The notes: generated from the letters alone by a model not told the origin. DNA of 64,000 nucleotides from an uncultured Rhodocyclaceae bacterium (GCA_907163225.1 OU015322.1:682001-746000), one strand, 5' to 3'; positions 29,623 to 39,157 are shown, counted from the first letter of the stretch. Numbers and translations: made by a program.

Positions 29623-31401
29623 TTATACCGCGCGTTCCTTGACGTATCTGCCCGGCGCCGGTTCGATCGGCTTGTATTTGGTATTTCCCGGTTTGCGCGG
29701 TGCCCGCTGTTCTCCTGACAACGGTTTGAGCCAGTCGGCCCAGTCGGCCCACCAGCTTCCCTTCTTCTCTTCTGCTGCGGTCAACCAGCTTTCCGCCTCA
29801 ATTTTCACGTCGTCATTGACCCAGTAGCTACGCTTGTTCTTGCTGACCGGATTGATTACGCCGGCAATGTGGCCGGATGCGCCGAGCACGAAGCGGACGT
29901 TACCGCCGAGTATGCGCGTGCTCTGATAGGCCGATTGCCACGGCACGATGTGGTCTTCGCGCGTGGCCAGCAAATAGACCGGCATATCGAGTTTGCCGAG
30001 ATCAACCTTCTCACCACACATCGCCAGCTTGCCCGGCACGCACAGGTTGTTTTCCAGGTACATGTTGCGCATGTACCAACAGGCGAACGGCCCCGGCAAA
30101 TTGGTTGAATCCGAATTCCAGTAGAGCAGATCGAAAGCCTTCGGCTTCTCGCCCTTCAGGTAATTGCCAGTGACGTAATTCCAGACCAGGTCGTTGGCAC
30201 GCAGGAAGGAAAAGGTGTTTTGCAGATCGCGGGCCGGTAGCAGGCCACCTTTCCCTATCGTGCCTTCGCGGGCAGAAACGCCTTTTTCGTCAATGAACAG
30301 GCCAATTTCGCCAGTGTCGGAAAAATCGAGCAGGGTCGTCAGTAGCGTCAGCGAGGCGACCGGGTCTTCGCCACGTTGTTTGAGGACAGCCAGCGCCGAC
30401 GTCAGGATGGTGCCACCGACACAGAAGCCAAGCGCGTTGACCTGCTTGACCTTGGTAATTTCCTGGGCGACATGTAGCGCGGCAATCGGGCCGTTTTCGA
30501 GGTAATCGTCCCAGCCGACCTGGCCGTGCGCCTCTGACGGATTACGCCAGGAAACGAGGAAAACAGTATTGCCTTGATCGACCATGAAACGGATCAGCGA
30601 ATTGTCCGGCTGCAAATCCATGATGTAGAACTTGTTGATGCAGGGTGGCACGACGACCAGCGGCCGCGTCGCAACTTTCGGCGTTAGCGGTGAATACTGG
30701 ATCAACTGCATCAGATCGTTTTCATAAACAACGGCGCCTTCGGTGGTCGCGATATTCTGGCCGACTTCGAAGACCGACTCGTCGGTCATCGAGATACGCC
30801 CCTTCTCGAAGTCCTTGATCAGGTTGTTGATGCCGTCGGTAATGCTCTGGCCTTTGGTTTCCAGGGCCAGCTTGATGAATTCGGGGTTGGTCGCGGCAAA
30901 ATTCGATGGAGCCATGGCATCGGCCATCTGGCGCGCCAGGAAGCGCATGCGTTCCTTGGATTTGGCATCCTCGGCAGGAATCACTTCGACCATTTGCTTC
31001 AGATACTGGGTATTCAGCAAATAAGCCTGATGCATGTAGTTGTAAATCGGGCTTTCGTGCCATTCGGGAGCCGAGAAGCGGCGGTCACCGGGTTCCGGCA
31101 TCACCTTGAAGGCAGGTTCCTGCCCCGGTTGCTTGCCCAGCACAGCTTGCCAGAGCGACATCTGCTGATCCATGAACTGCTTCTGCAGTGCCGTCAGCGC
31201 CTGGGGGTCGGCTGCGGCAGGCGTCGCGCCGACTTGCGGCCCCGCCTTGCCCAGATAGTCCATGAACTGCTGCATCATGTTCTGGCCGGTTTGCATGAAC
31301 TGCTCGGCAGAACCCAAGAATGCATCGTTGTTGTTCGATCCCTGCGCCATGGGAAGACTCGTCTCTGTAGTTGTCGGGGTGTCAGCCTTTGGATTCTGCA
31401 T
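29623..31401 (-). CDS. phaC: class I poly(3-hydroxyalkanoate) synthase
   Basis: The 592-residue polymerase has an N-terminal region, PPCINKFYIMDL, the lipase-like box GFCVGGT with nucleophile Cys327, and the catalytic Asp (REDHIVPW) and His (GASGHIAGVINP). It polymerises (R)-3-hydroxyacyl-CoA at PHA granules. The start could be a few residues inside (internal Met). A dispersed repeat near the 3' end (29773-29806, antisense) encodes ESWLTAAEE. It heads a phaC-phaB-phaB operon. Confidence 0.95.
   Translation of the reverse strand: MQNPKADTPTTTETSLPMAQGSNNNDAFLGSAEQFMQTGQNMMQQFMDYLGKAGPQVGATPAAADPQALTALQKQFMDQQMSLWQAVLGKQPGQEPAFKVMPEPGDRRFSAPEWHESPIYNYMHQAYLLNTQYLKQMVEVIPAEDAKSKERMRFLARQMADAMAPSNFAATNPEFIKLALETKGQSITDGINNLIKDFEKGRISMTDESVFEVGQNIATTEGAVVYENDLMQLIQYSPLTPKVATRPLVVVPPCINKFYIMDLQPDNSLIRFMVDQGNTVFLVSWRNPSEAHGQVGWDDYLENGPIAALHVAQEITKVKQVNALGFCVGGTILTSALAVLKQRGEDPVASLTLLTTLLDFSDTGEIGLFIDEKGVSAREGTIGKGGLLPARDLQNTFSFLRANDLVWNYVTGNYLKGEKPKAFDLLYWNSDSTNLPGPFACWYMRNMYLENNLCVPGKLAMCGEKVDLGKLDMPVYLLATREDHIVPWQSAYQSTRILGGNVRFVLGASGHIAGVINPVSKNKRSYWVNDDVKIEAESWLTAAEEKKGSWWADWADWLKPLSGEQRAPRKPGNTKYKPIEPAPGRYVKERAV
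29773..29806 (+). repeat. uptake-signal-like repeat, copy 11
   Basis: TGCTGCGGTCAACCAG, then CTTTC and AATTTTC. Inside phaC, antisense. Confidence 0.75.
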
Positions 31402-31463
31402 ACCCGATTCCGCGCTGTCAATGGATTTACATGCATAATTAGGGCACCTCAGAGGCTCCTAAT

Positions 31464-31694
31464 ATGTACATTGTTGCAATCGGCTGGCTTTACGTAACAT
31501 TGCTGATAGCCGTCAACGAACCAACCGTTGTTTCCGGCATCATTTCATTCCTGTTTTACGGGTTTATACCCTGCTCGCTGCTGATGTGGCTGGGTGGTAC
31601 CAAGGCCCGGCGACAGCGCCGGGCTCACCGGGAATTACTCGCCAACCAGCGCCTGAACGATGGCGATGGAAGCGATGCCCGAGCCGATCAATAA
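31464..31694 (+). CDS. small membrane protein
   Basis: This 76-residue protein has two hydrophobic helices (about 3-18 and 24-42), then a basic motif KARRQRRAHRE and a charged tail. It is divergent from phaC. Its last 60 bp overlap the 3' end of the ZIP gene on the other strand. It resembles short conserved betaproteobacterial membrane proteins of unknown role. Confidence 0.6.
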   Translation: MYIVAIGWLYVTLLIAVNEPTVVSGIISFLFYGFIPCSLLMWLGGTKARRQRRAHRELLANQRLNDGDGSDARADQ

Positions 31695-32420
31695 GACCTG
31701 GAGAATAGACTCCTTCAGGGCTGAACGCTTGTGCAGACCGGGAATAAGGTCAGCCACGGCAACGTAGATCATGCTGGCGGCGCCCAAGGCGAGTAGCGTC
31801 GGAATCCACTGTGTCAAATCGGCCAGTGCAAAATAGGCGAGCATTGCACCGACCAGCGTGGCCAGGCTGGACAGCAGATTGAACGCCAGTGCCCTGACCC
31901 GGCTATACCCGGAGTGGAGAAGGATCAGATAATCGCCGACTTCCTGGGGGATTTCGTGGGCGATGATGGCCATCGCAGTGACGATGCCGAGCTCGGTGCT
32001 CTGCAAAAAGGCTGCGGCGATCAGGATGCCGTCCACGAAATTGTGGAAGGTGTCGCCAACCAGGATGAGCAGGCCTGAACGGCCGTGGTCGTGGGCTGGT
32101 GCGTGGGCATCGTGCGCTTCGCAGTGGTCGTGGTGACAATGCCGCCAGAGCACCAGCTTTTCGAGCACGAAGAAGGCCATGATGCCGAACAGTACGGTCC
32201 CCGTAGTGCGGTGCACATCGCCGTGTTCAAGCGCATGCGGCAGAATTTCCAGAAATGCCGCGCCGAGTAGCGCACCAATGGCGTAGGAAATCAGCATGCT
32301 GACACGGTGTGCGCCCATAGCAACGCTCACGGCAGCGGCGGCAAATACGCTCAAGGCGCCACCGGCCAGCGACACGGCAATGATCCAGGAAAGAGTGCTC
32401 ACGGAATTCGGTTCAAACAA
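31635..32420 (-). CDS. ZIP family metal transporter
   Basis: This 261-residue membrane protein has about eight helices. ZIP metal-site helices read DTFHNFVDGILIAAAF and IIAHEIPQEVGDY, and a His-rich cytoplasmic loop (HCHHDHCEAHDAHAPAHDHG) is likely for metal sensing. It probably imports Zn2+ or related divalent metals. Its end overlaps the convergent small membrane-protein gene. Confidence 0.9.
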   Translation of the reverse strand: MFEPNSVSTLSWIIAVSLAGGALSVFAAAAVSVAMGAHRVSMLISYAIGALLGAAFLEILPHALEHGDVHRTTGTVLFGIMAFFVLEKLVLWRHCHHDHCEAHDAHAPAHDHGRSGLLILVGDTFHNFVDGILIAAAFLQSTELGIVTAMAIIAHEIPQEVGDYLILLHSGYSRVRALAFNLLSSLATLVGAMLAYFALADLTQWIPTLLALGAASMIYVAVADLIPGLHKRSALKESILQVLLIGSGIASIAIVQALVGE

Positions 32421-32430
32421 AAGCCGCGGA

Positions 32431-33165
32431 TTATACGCCGTCGGCCAGCCAGATCAGCGTTGCTTGACGGCCGGTCACGCCGTCTCGGCGATAGGAAAAA
32501 AACCGGCCGGGATCGCTGACCGTGCACAGGTCGCCGCCGTAAATGGCTTCGACGCCTGCCCGCCGCAAACGACGACGAGCCAGTTCATAGATATCGGCCA
32601 GCCATTTGCCCGGCCCGTGCGGCGCGAACGCCGGCGCAACACCAGCATCGTCAGCCACAAATGCGGCACGAACCTCGTCACCCACTTCAAAGGCCTTAGG
32701 GCCAATGGCTGGCCCCAACCAGGCGAGCAGTTCACCCGCCGGCACGGCCATTTCCCTAATGGTCGACTCAAGCACGCCGCCGACCAGCCCGCGCCACCCG
32801 GCATGAGCGGCCGCAACAACCGTTCCGGCCCGATCGCAAAAGAGTACCGGCAAACAATCGGCCGTCATCACGACACAGACGCTTCCTGCCTCACGACTGA
32901 ACGCCGCATCGGCCTCCTTCGATTTTGGGCAATTTTCCCGGTTGACCGCAGCAATGCCGTGAACCTGCGTCAGCCAAAGCGGCTCGGCCGGCAAGTGAGC
33001 GCACAGCGTGGCTCGGTTAGTGGCGACATGGGCCGGGTCGTCGCCAACATGATCGCCAAGATTGAAGCTATCCCACGGCGCCTGACTACAGCCGCCACCA
33101 CGCAGCGTCTGCAACGCGCGAACCCGGGCTGGCGCCGGCCAGTCCGGAATCAGCAAATCAGCCAT
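32431..33165 (-). CDS. pgeF: PgeF family (DUF152, multicopper polyphenol oxidase-like)
   Basis: The 244-residue protein has LTQVHGIAAV, DCLPVLFCD and AAAHAGWRGLVGGVL, the metal-binding signature of the YfiH/PgeF family. Members correct misincorporation in peptidoglycan or act as purine nucleoside phosphorylases. It overlaps rluD by 8 bp, the usual arrangement. A near-consensus dispersed repeat (32921-32953) encodes AAVNREN. Confidence 0.9.
   Translation of the reverse strand: MADLLIPDWPAPARVRALQTLRGGGCSQAPWDSFNLGDHVGDDPAHVATNRATLCAHLPAEPLWLTQVHGIAAVNRENCPKSKEADAAFSREAGSVCVVMTADCLPVLFCDRAGTVVAAAHAGWRGLVGGVLESTIREMAVPAGELLAWLGPAIGPKAFEVGDEVRAAFVADDAGVAPAFAPHGPGKWLADIYELARRRLRRAGVEAIYGGDLCTVSDPGRFFSYRRDGVTGRQATLIWLADGV
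32921..32953 (-). repeat. uptake-signal-like repeat, copy 12
   Basis: TGCTGCGGTCAACCGG, then GAAAATT and CAAAAT. Inside pgeF, sense (AAVNREN). Confidence 0.85.
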
Positions 33166-34114
33166 AACGCAGACCGTCGAGCAGGTCGCGCATGTCTTCC
33201 GGCATCGGCACCTCCCACTGCATTTTGAAGCCGGTCAACGGATGAACCAGACCGAGGCGCGTGGCGTGCAGCGCCTGCCGAGGAAATTCGGGCAGCTTAG
33301 GGTTGTGCTTTCCGTAGACCTGATCACCGACCAGCGGGTGATGAATCGCCGCCATATGCACGCGAATCTGATGCGTCCTTCCGGTTTCCAGCGAGCACTC
33401 GACAAATGTGGTGTAGGGGAAGAGCTCAAGGATGCGGATATTGGTCGTCGCCGGCTTGCCACCACGGTTTTCCGGCACGATGGCCATCTTGATGCGCTGC
33501 GACGGATGCCGGCCAATCGGCTCGTCGACCGTACCTTCGTGCTTCATCGCGCCGGCAGCAAGGGCCAGATAGATGCGCCGCACCGTCCGCGCCTGCAGCT
33601 GGCGAACCAGATCGGTCTGCGCCTCCAGCGTCTTGGCAACAACCAGCAGACCGCTGGTGTCCTTGTCCAGGCGATGCACAATACCGGCGCGCGGCACCGC
33701 CTCGATACCCGGCACGTGGTGCAGCAGTGCGTTCATCAAGGTTCCGCTCCAGTTGCCGCTGCCCGGATGGACGACCAGCCCGGCCGGCTTGTTGACGACA
33801 AGTAGCGTTTCGTCCTCGAAAACGACGTCGAGCGGAATGTCTTCCGGCAGTTCAGGCTGGTTGCGAATATCGTTCGGTTCGCTGACCAAGAGCTTCTCGC
33901 CGCCCATCATCTTGCGCTTGGGTTCGGTTTCAGTCTTGCCATCGACTTGCACGCAGGCTTCACGCACCCAGCCTTGCAGTCGATTGCGGGAATGTTGCGG
34001 CAACAGGTCGGCCAGCACCTGGTCGAGACGACGACCATAACTGGCATCAGGAACGGTCAGGCGGACGGGTTCAGTTCGGCTATAATCGCCGGAGTTTTCA
34101 ACAGGATCATTCAT
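33158..34114 (-). CDS. rluD: 23S rRNA pseudouridine synthase
   Basis: The 318-residue enzyme has an S4 domain (about 28-90) and a catalytic RluA domain with HRLDKDTSGLLVVAK holding the catalytic Asp, and TGRTHQIRVH. RluD modifies helix 69 of 23S rRNA. The most likely ATG (34114) overlaps the ATG of the divergent bamD by two bases, which is unusual; no ribosome-binding site is seen, so the start is less sure. Confidence 0.92.
   Translation of the reverse strand: MNDPVENSGDYSRTEPVRLTVPDASYGRRLDQVLADLLPQHSRNRLQGWVREACVQVDGKTETEPKRKMMGGEKLLVSEPNDIRNQPELPEDIPLDVVFEDETLLVVNKPAGLVVHPGSGNWSGTLMNALLHHVPGIEAVPRAGIVHRLDKDTSGLLVVAKTLEAQTDLVRQLQARTVRRIYLALAAGAMKHEGTVDEPIGRHPSQRIKMAIVPENRGGKPATTNIRILELFPYTTFVECSLETGRTHQIRVHMAAIHHPLVGDQVYGKHNPKLPEFPRQALHATRLGLVHPLTGFKMQWEVPMPEDMRDLLDGLRYG
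34081..34086 (+). promoter_or_regulatory. candidate bamD -10 element
   Basis: TATAAT lies 27 bp before the bamD ATG, inside the 5' end of rluD. AGGA at 34103-34106 is the ribosome-binding site. The -35 is not clear. Confidence 0.4.
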
Positions 34115-34937
34115 GATGCGAAGTTTACCCGCATTCCAGTCATTTCCCGCCCTATTCCGCGTGCTGATGGCTGTTTTCGTTGCTGTTTTCATTGCTGGTT
34201 GCGCCACCACCGAGCAGTTCGATGAAACTACCGGCTGGTCTGCCGGCAAGCTCTATTCCGAGGCCAAGGACGCACAAGCGGACGGCACCTGGGACAAGGC
34301 AGCAAAACTGCTCGAAAAGCTGGAGTCGCGCTACCCTTATGGCCGCTATGCCCAGCAAGCCCAGCTTGAGCTGGGTTACGTTTACTGGAAAGGCAACGAG
34401 CCGGGTTCTGCACTGGCTGCCTGCGACCGCTTCATCAAGCTGCACCCCAACCACCCGACGGTCGATTACGTTTACTACCTGAAGGGCCTGATCACCTTCA
34501 ACGAAGATCTCGGCATTACCGCCTACATCAGCACCCAGGATCCGACTGAGCGCGACCCCAAGGCTGCCCGCGAGTCGTTCGATGCCTTCAAGGAACTGGT
34601 CACCCGCTTTCCGGAGAGCAAATACACGCCGGACGCCAAGCTGCGGATGAATTACCTGATCAATGCGATGGCCTCGCTCGAAGTACACGTTGCCCGTTAC
34701 TACATCAAGCGCGGCGCCTACATTGCCGCCGCCAACCGCGCCCAGTTTGCTATCAAGACCTACCCGCAAGCCCCGGCCATCGAAGAAGCCATGTTCGCGC
34801 TGGTGACGGCTTACGACAAAATGGGCATGAACGACCTGCGTGATGATGCCGATCGCGTGATGCGGAAAAACTTCCCGAACAGCCGCTTGTACAAGGATGG
34901 ACTGGAACGCAAGAGCGCCTGGTGGCAGCTCTGGTAG
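34113..34937 (+). CDS. bamD: outer membrane assembly lipoprotein BamD
   Basis: The 274-residue lipoprotein has a signal ending FIAGC (lipobox, lipidated Cys about residue 30; Ala at +2 predicts the outer membrane). TPR repeats follow (YPYGRYAQQAQLELGYVYWK, HPTVDYVYYLKGL, RFPESKYTPDAKLRMNYL). BamD is the essential BAM partner of BamA in outer-membrane protein insertion. A strong bidirectional terminator follows. Confidence 0.95.
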   Translation: MMRSLPAFQSFPALFRVLMAVFVAVFIAGCATTEQFDETTGWSAGKLYSEAKDAQADGTWDKAAKLLEKLESRYPYGRYAQQAQLELGYVYWKGNEPGSALAACDRFIKLHPNHPTVDYVYYLKGLITFNEDLGITAYISTQDPTERDPKAARESFDAFKELVTRFPESKYTPDAKLRMNYLINAMASLEVHVARYYIKRGAYIAAANRAQFAIKTYPQAPAIEEAMFALVTAYDKMGMNDLRDDADRVMRKNFPNSRLYKDGLERKSAWWQLW

Positions 34938-34950
34938 GCGTTGCCGATAC

Positions 34951-34987
34951 CCATTGAAAATGCCCGCGTTGCGGGCATTTTCAATGG
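34951..34987. terminator. bidirectional terminator between bamD and kinase gene
   Basis: A perfect 17-bp stem (CCATTGAAAATGCCCGC) with a GTT loop has A-rich and T-rich sides, so it can terminate both convergent transcripts. Confidence 0.9.
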
Positions 34988-35013
34988 TGCGCCAGCTTCC
35001 GGCACAGAAGGAG

Positions 35014-37392
35014 TCAGGAACCCTGCTTGATCGCGAGAATGGCCTGATTACGCAGCGTACGCAGTAGCTGCAACTCCTTCTCCGGAATTGAAATACCGCC
35101 CGGCTCATCGCGGTCGGCATAGATCAAGGCGACCGAGTTGCCTTTGATATTGAGCGGGAAGAGTACGAAGGAATTGGCCGAAACAGCCTTGCGATACCAG
35201 TCGGGAATGCGGCCGGCGATCTTCGGGTCGTTGATGTCGCTGATCAGCAGATCGACGCCTTTCGAGGTCGCGGCGTGAAAGATGTCCGGCGTAAAGCTCA
35301 AGGGAAAACGGAAGGCCTTGGCGACCTCGTTGGCATCCACTCCGAAACCGAAACGGCCCTGCATGACCCCCGCCTTGGCGTCGCGGATACAGAGCACAAT
35401 GCGATTAAAACCCATGGCGCGGTACATCGTTTCAAGGATGATGCGCAGGACGTCGTTCAACTGGAAGCCATCGATCAGCGTATTGCTGATGTCCTGAATA
35501 CCTGCCGTCAGCACGGCCTGGGCATCGACCGGCTGCGCGCCGGCGCCACTATCCAAACCACTCAGCGGATCGCTCTCGCCGAGCACGGTGCCATCCTCTG
35601 GATTTGCCTGTTTTTTCCCGTCGACCGCAGCATTCTCATCCGCGCTGGCATTGGCAAACGAACGCATCTGCTTGCCGAACGTGGTTTGCGGCAAATTGAG
35701 ATGGATGATGCGCGCGAAATCTGCCACTTCCTCGACGGCCCGTTGCACGGTCTGGTGCACCTCTTTTTGATCCAGCGCCACCGCCTCGGCAAAACGCGCC
35801 ATCGATTTTTTCAACTCGCGCTCACGCGCTTCCGGCGTGGCCTGGGCGATCACGTCGCAGAGTTCGTTCGAGAAGCCGGACAGCACGCGTAGCCGGTCTT
35901 CCTGCTGGGCCGGCTTCCTGACCGGCCCGGCCGGCAGCTTGCGCATCGAATTGACGATCAGCGGCGGAAAACCCCACTGGCGGGCAATGGCAATCCCCAT
36001 CTCTTCGAAGGTAATGCCCAGCACCTGCATCGCGGCGCTGTCCTCGGCGCAGCTTTTCTGGGCCATGACCCGGCGAATCTCATCGGACTCCTCCGGAAAG
36101 TAGAACTGCGACAACAAGCGGCCCAGACTATGAAACAGCGAGCAGATGAACGACTGCTCCAGGTCGCGCATCTTCGCGGCTGCACCGATGTCCTTGGCCA
36201 GCACGCCGGCCAGGTTGGCACGCAGGAAATCCTCTTTCAGCTGGTTGGCGTTGCCCTTATTTTGCAGATGCTCGAAAAGCAGCACGGTGATGGCGATATT
36301 GCGCACAGCCTCGAAGCCGAGCACGATGACCGCCCGCGACACAGTGCTGATATTGCCGCCACCGGCCGGCCGGAAATAGGCGGAATTGACCAGGCGCAGC
36401 AGCTTGTTGGTCAGCGCAAAATCCTTGAGGATGGTGTTGGAGAGCTTGTCGATGCTCTCCGTCTCGCTGTTGGCGATCTTGTTGATGGCGCTGACCGATT
36501 CGGACAAGGCCGGGAAATCACTCTTGTGGCGCATTCGGCGCAACAGGAATTCCAGCGTCGCCTGCCGCCCGCCGCTCGGCACCACCTCTTCTTCCGGATC
36601 GAGATAGTTGTCGAGCGCCTCGCCAAATTGCGCCATGGTCTGGTAACGGACGGACGGATCGCGGGCGATGGCCTTGTGCAAAATACTGCTCAAATGCTCG
36701 TCGACCGTGGAATCCTGGGGTAATCGAATATCTTCCCTGGCCAAGCGTTGCAAGATCGCCGCGACGCTGTCGGCGACCACGGCGCGCTGCCCGGTCAGCA
36801 TTTCAAAGAGAATCAGCCCGGCCGAGAAGACATCGGAGCACTCGCTGATTTCACGCCGCAGAACGTATTCCGGGGCCATGTAGGCGGGTGTTCCAGTGAT
36901 TCGATCAGCCGCATCGCTGGTGCTATCAAGCCGCGCCGCGATGCCGAAATCCATGACGCGCGGCGTACCGTCATCGTCAAGCAGGATGTTTGACGGCTTC
37001 AAGTCACGGTGGATGATGCCCTGCGCGTGCGCGTAGGCAACGGCATCGAGAATCGGCCGCAATATCGAAACCGCCTTGATCGGCGGCAAGGCGCCACTCT
37101 GCCGCAGAAAATCGGCCAGGTTCTTGCCCGGCACGTACTCGAAGACCAGGTAAAGATCGCCGTCCTGCTCGCCGGCTTCGAAAATCGGCACGATACTGGG
37201 GTGACGCATCTTGCCGACCGTCCGCGCTTCGTCCAGTAAGGCGCAGTTCTGGGCCGGATCGGGCTGGGCGAAATGCAGGGTCTTGATGGCGATTTCGCGC
37301 TGCAATTGCGGATCGAAACCCAGATAGACGATGCTTTGCGCACCGCGCCCCAACTCGCCGCGCAGCTCGAAACGACCAATGTTTTTGCTCAT
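35014..37392 (-). CDS. Ser/Thr protein kinase-HDOD-GAF signalling protein
   Basis: This 792-residue protein joins a eukaryotic-type kinase (about 6-270: IAIKTL, HRDLKPSNILL, DFG, YMAPE), an HDOD domain (about 280-500) and a C-terminal GAF-like domain (about 625-790). The kinase looks active. HDOD domains resemble degenerate HD phosphohydrolases and act in signalling. Start chosen at 37392, where ATGA overlaps the DUF3293 gene. A dispersed repeat encodes AAVDGKK in the linker between HDOD and GAF. Targets are unknown. Confidence 0.88.
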   Translation of the reverse strand: MSKNIGRFELRGELGRGAQSIVYLGFDPQLQREIAIKTLHFAQPDPAQNCALLDEARTVGKMRHPSIVPIFEAGEQDGDLYLVFEYVPGKNLADFLRQSGALPPIKAVSILRPILDAVAYAHAQGIIHRDLKPSNILLDDDGTPRVMDFGIAARLDSTSDAADRITGTPAYMAPEYVLRREISECSDVFSAGLILFEMLTGQRAVVADSVAAILQRLAREDIRLPQDSTVDEHLSSILHKAIARDPSVRYQTMAQFGEALDNYLDPEEEVVPSGGRQATLEFLLRRMRHKSDFPALSESVSAINKIANSETESIDKLSNTILKDFALTNKLLRLVNSAYFRPAGGGNISTVSRAVIVLGFEAVRNIAITVLLFEHLQNKGNANQLKEDFLRANLAGVLAKDIGAAAKMRDLEQSFICSLFHSLGRLLSQFYFPEESDEIRRVMAQKSCAEDSAAMQVLGITFEEMGIAIARQWGFPPLIVNSMRKLPAGPVRKPAQQEDRLRVLSGFSNELCDVIAQATPEARERELKKSMARFAEAVALDQKEVHQTVQRAVEEVADFARIIHLNLPQTTFGKQMRSFANASADENAAVDGKKQANPEDGTVLGESDPLSGLDSGAGAQPVDAQAVLTAGIQDISNTLIDGFQLNDVLRIILETMYRAMGFNRIVLCIRDAKAGVMQGRFGFGVDANEVAKAFRFPLSFTPDIFHAATSKGVDLLISDINDPKIAGRIPDWYRKAVSANSFVLFPLNIKGNSVALIYADRDEPGGISIPEKELQLLRTLRNQAILAIKQGS
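35601..35632 (-). repeat. uptake-signal-like repeat, copy 13
   Basis: TGCTGCGGTCGACGGG, then AAAAAA and AAATC. In the kinase-HDOD-GAF linker, sense. Confidence 0.8.
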
Positions 37393-37832
37393 TGTTCGCA
37401 GTCTTGTTCGATTTCTTGTACCCAAACCAGGTGCGGCACAGCATCAGCTCCGCCACAGACCACCGCATTCTGCCCATATTCGGCAGCCAGTGCGCAGGCA
37501 TCTTCCGGCGAAATATCCGGCACGAAGCAGCTTTCCTCGTCCGGCCAAGCCTCGGCATCGGCCTCGTGCTGCGCGGCATATGGCTCGTAATTGCCTTCAA
37601 GCAGCTCGCACTCCAACTGCGACTGACGTTCGACATTGACCGCCTCGTCGGTTGGCACGCCGCCCGGGTTGTGCGCCGTGATCAGCGCAAACGCTGTGCA
37701 ATCGGCGGTTTCCAGCCAGCAGCGAAGGGTTTCGCAGGGCTCTCCGAGGCGCAGTTCGCAGATGCCGCTGGGCAGAAATACCCGGTAAGTCGTCGCCTTG
37801 TAGGCGGCTTCCAGTTCACTCGTCTTCGCCAT
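37389..37832 (-). CDS. DUF3293 domain protein
   Basis: The 147-residue acidic protein has FALITAHNPGG, a downstream W-P-EES-C-F-VPDISPEDACALAAEYGQNAVV pattern and ends near VWVQEIE, typical of DUF3293. Function is unknown. It is coupled between rmuC (overlap 17 bp) and the kinase (overlap 4 bp). The second Met (37832) is preferred. Confidence 0.75.
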   Translation of the reverse strand: MAKTSELEAAYKATTYRVFLPSGICELRLGEPCETLRCWLETADCTAFALITAHNPGGVPTDEAVNVERQSQLECELLEGNYEPYAAQHEADAEAWPDEESCFVPDISPEDACALAAEYGQNAVVCGGADAVPHLVWVQEIEQDCEQ

Positions 37833-39150
37833 CGAATTCCACCATGCCAATCAATTGTTCGGAATCTGCCACAGGCAGCGCCTCGACATCCTTCAGGCGC
37901 TTGCTTAGCTGGCGAGTCCGGGTTTCCGCCTTGCTGATGCTGTTGCTCGCCTCATCCAGCTTCTTCCGGGTATGGGCCAGCGCCTCGCCAAATTTTCCAA
38001 ATTCGGTCTTGACCGCGCCGAGCACCGCCCAGACTTCGGCGGAACGCTGCTCGATGGCCAGCGTGCGAAAGCCCATCTGCAAACTGTTCAGCATGGCGGC
38101 CAGCGTCGTCGGCCCGGTCAGGCTGACCCGCCATTCGCGTTGCAAGGTTTCGGCCAGCCCCGGACGGCGCAGCGCCTCCGCGTAGAGGCCCTCCAGCGGC
38201 AGGTAGAGCAAGGCGAAATCAGTCGTGTGCGGCGGTGAGACATATTTTTCGTGGATACTTTTCGCCTCGTTTTTCAGCCGGTTTTCGATTGCCCGCGCAG
38301 CCTCTTCAAGCGCCGCCGGATCGCCGCGCTCCTGCGCATCGAGCAGGCGCTGGTAATCCTCGATCGGATACTTGGCGTCAATTGGCAGCCAGACCACGGC
38401 ACCGTCATCCTTGCCCGGCAGGCGGATGGCGAAATCGACGCGCTCATTGCAGCCCGGCTTGGTCGCCACGTTGCTGGCGAACTGCTCGGCCGTCAACAAT
38501 TGTTCGAGCAAGGCTGACAACTGAACCTCTCCCCAGGTACCACGCGTCTTTACATTGGTCAGAACCCGCTTCAGGTCGCCGACACCAGCGGCCAGCGTCT
38601 GCATTTCGCCAAGGCCGCGATGCACTTGCTCCAGACGGTCGCTGACCAGTTTGAAGGATTCGCCCAGGCGTTGCTCCAGCGTCGCGTGCAGCTTTTCGTC
38701 AACGGTACGTCGCATTTCTTCGAGCTTTGCCGCGTTGTCGGCCTGTATTGCGGTCAACCGGGTTTCTACGGCAATTTTCAAATGTTCAAAACGCTCGTCG
38801 AGACCCAGTGAAAAACGGCTCAGTTCGCGCGCAAACGATTCCAGCCTTTCCGCCTGCAAAGCACCAAACTGACTGACCTGCGTCGTCACCACCTGACTCA
38901 GCAGCGTTGACGACTGCGCCCGCTCCTCACGATCGCGAAAAGCCTCCTCGGCATCCTCGCGACGCCCACGCGCCAGTTCTTCGCGCAGTTCGCGCTCCAG
39001 GCGCACCAAACCTTTTTCCTGCATTTCCATTTGCGCCCGGGCGCGCAACTCGTCATCCGTGCGCCGAGTACCGCGCAGCAGCAAGACCACCTGCAAGAGG
39101 ATGACCACCACCACGCCCACCACCAGGGCCAGCCCCATCGTTGCGCTCAA
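37816..39150 (-). CDS. rmuC: RmuC family DNA recombination protein
   Basis: The 444-residue protein has an N-terminal transmembrane helix, a long coiled coil (about 30-190), and the RmuC nuclease-like domain (TRGTWGEVQLSALLEQLL, KDDGAVVWLPIDAKYPIEDYQRL). RmuC limits inversion at short inverted repeats in E. coli. A dispersed repeat (38747-38780, antisense) lies in the coiled coil. Confidence 0.93.
   Translation of the reverse strand: MSATMGLALVVGVVVVILLQVVLLLRGTRRTDDELRARAQMEMQEKGLVRLERELREELARGRREDAEEAFRDREERAQSSTLLSQVVTTQVSQFGALQAERLESFARELSRFSLGLDERFEHLKIAVETRLTAIQADNAAKLEEMRRTVDEKLHATLEQRLGESFKLVSDRLEQVHRGLGEMQTLAAGVGDLKRVLTNVKTRGTWGEVQLSALLEQLLTAEQFASNVATKPGCNERVDFAIRLPGKDDGAVVWLPIDAKYPIEDYQRLLDAQERGDPAALEEAARAIENRLKNEAKSIHEKYVSPPHTTDFALLYLPLEGLYAEALRRPGLAETLQREWRVSLTGPTTLAAMLNSLQMGFRTLAIEQRSAEVWAVLGAVKTEFGKFGEALAHTRKKLDEASNSISKAETRTRQLSKRLKDVEALPVADSEQLIGMVEFDGEDE
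38747..38780 (+). repeat. uptake-signal-like repeat, copy 14
   Basis: ATTGCGGTCAACCGG, then GTTTCTA and AATTTTCA. In rmuC, antisense. Confidence 0.75.
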
Positions 39151-39157
39151 GTCGACC

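Noticed and set aside
33225..33255. GGTCAACGG in rluD
   Set aside because: Within conserved HPLTGFKMQ coding sequence and lacking AT tracts.
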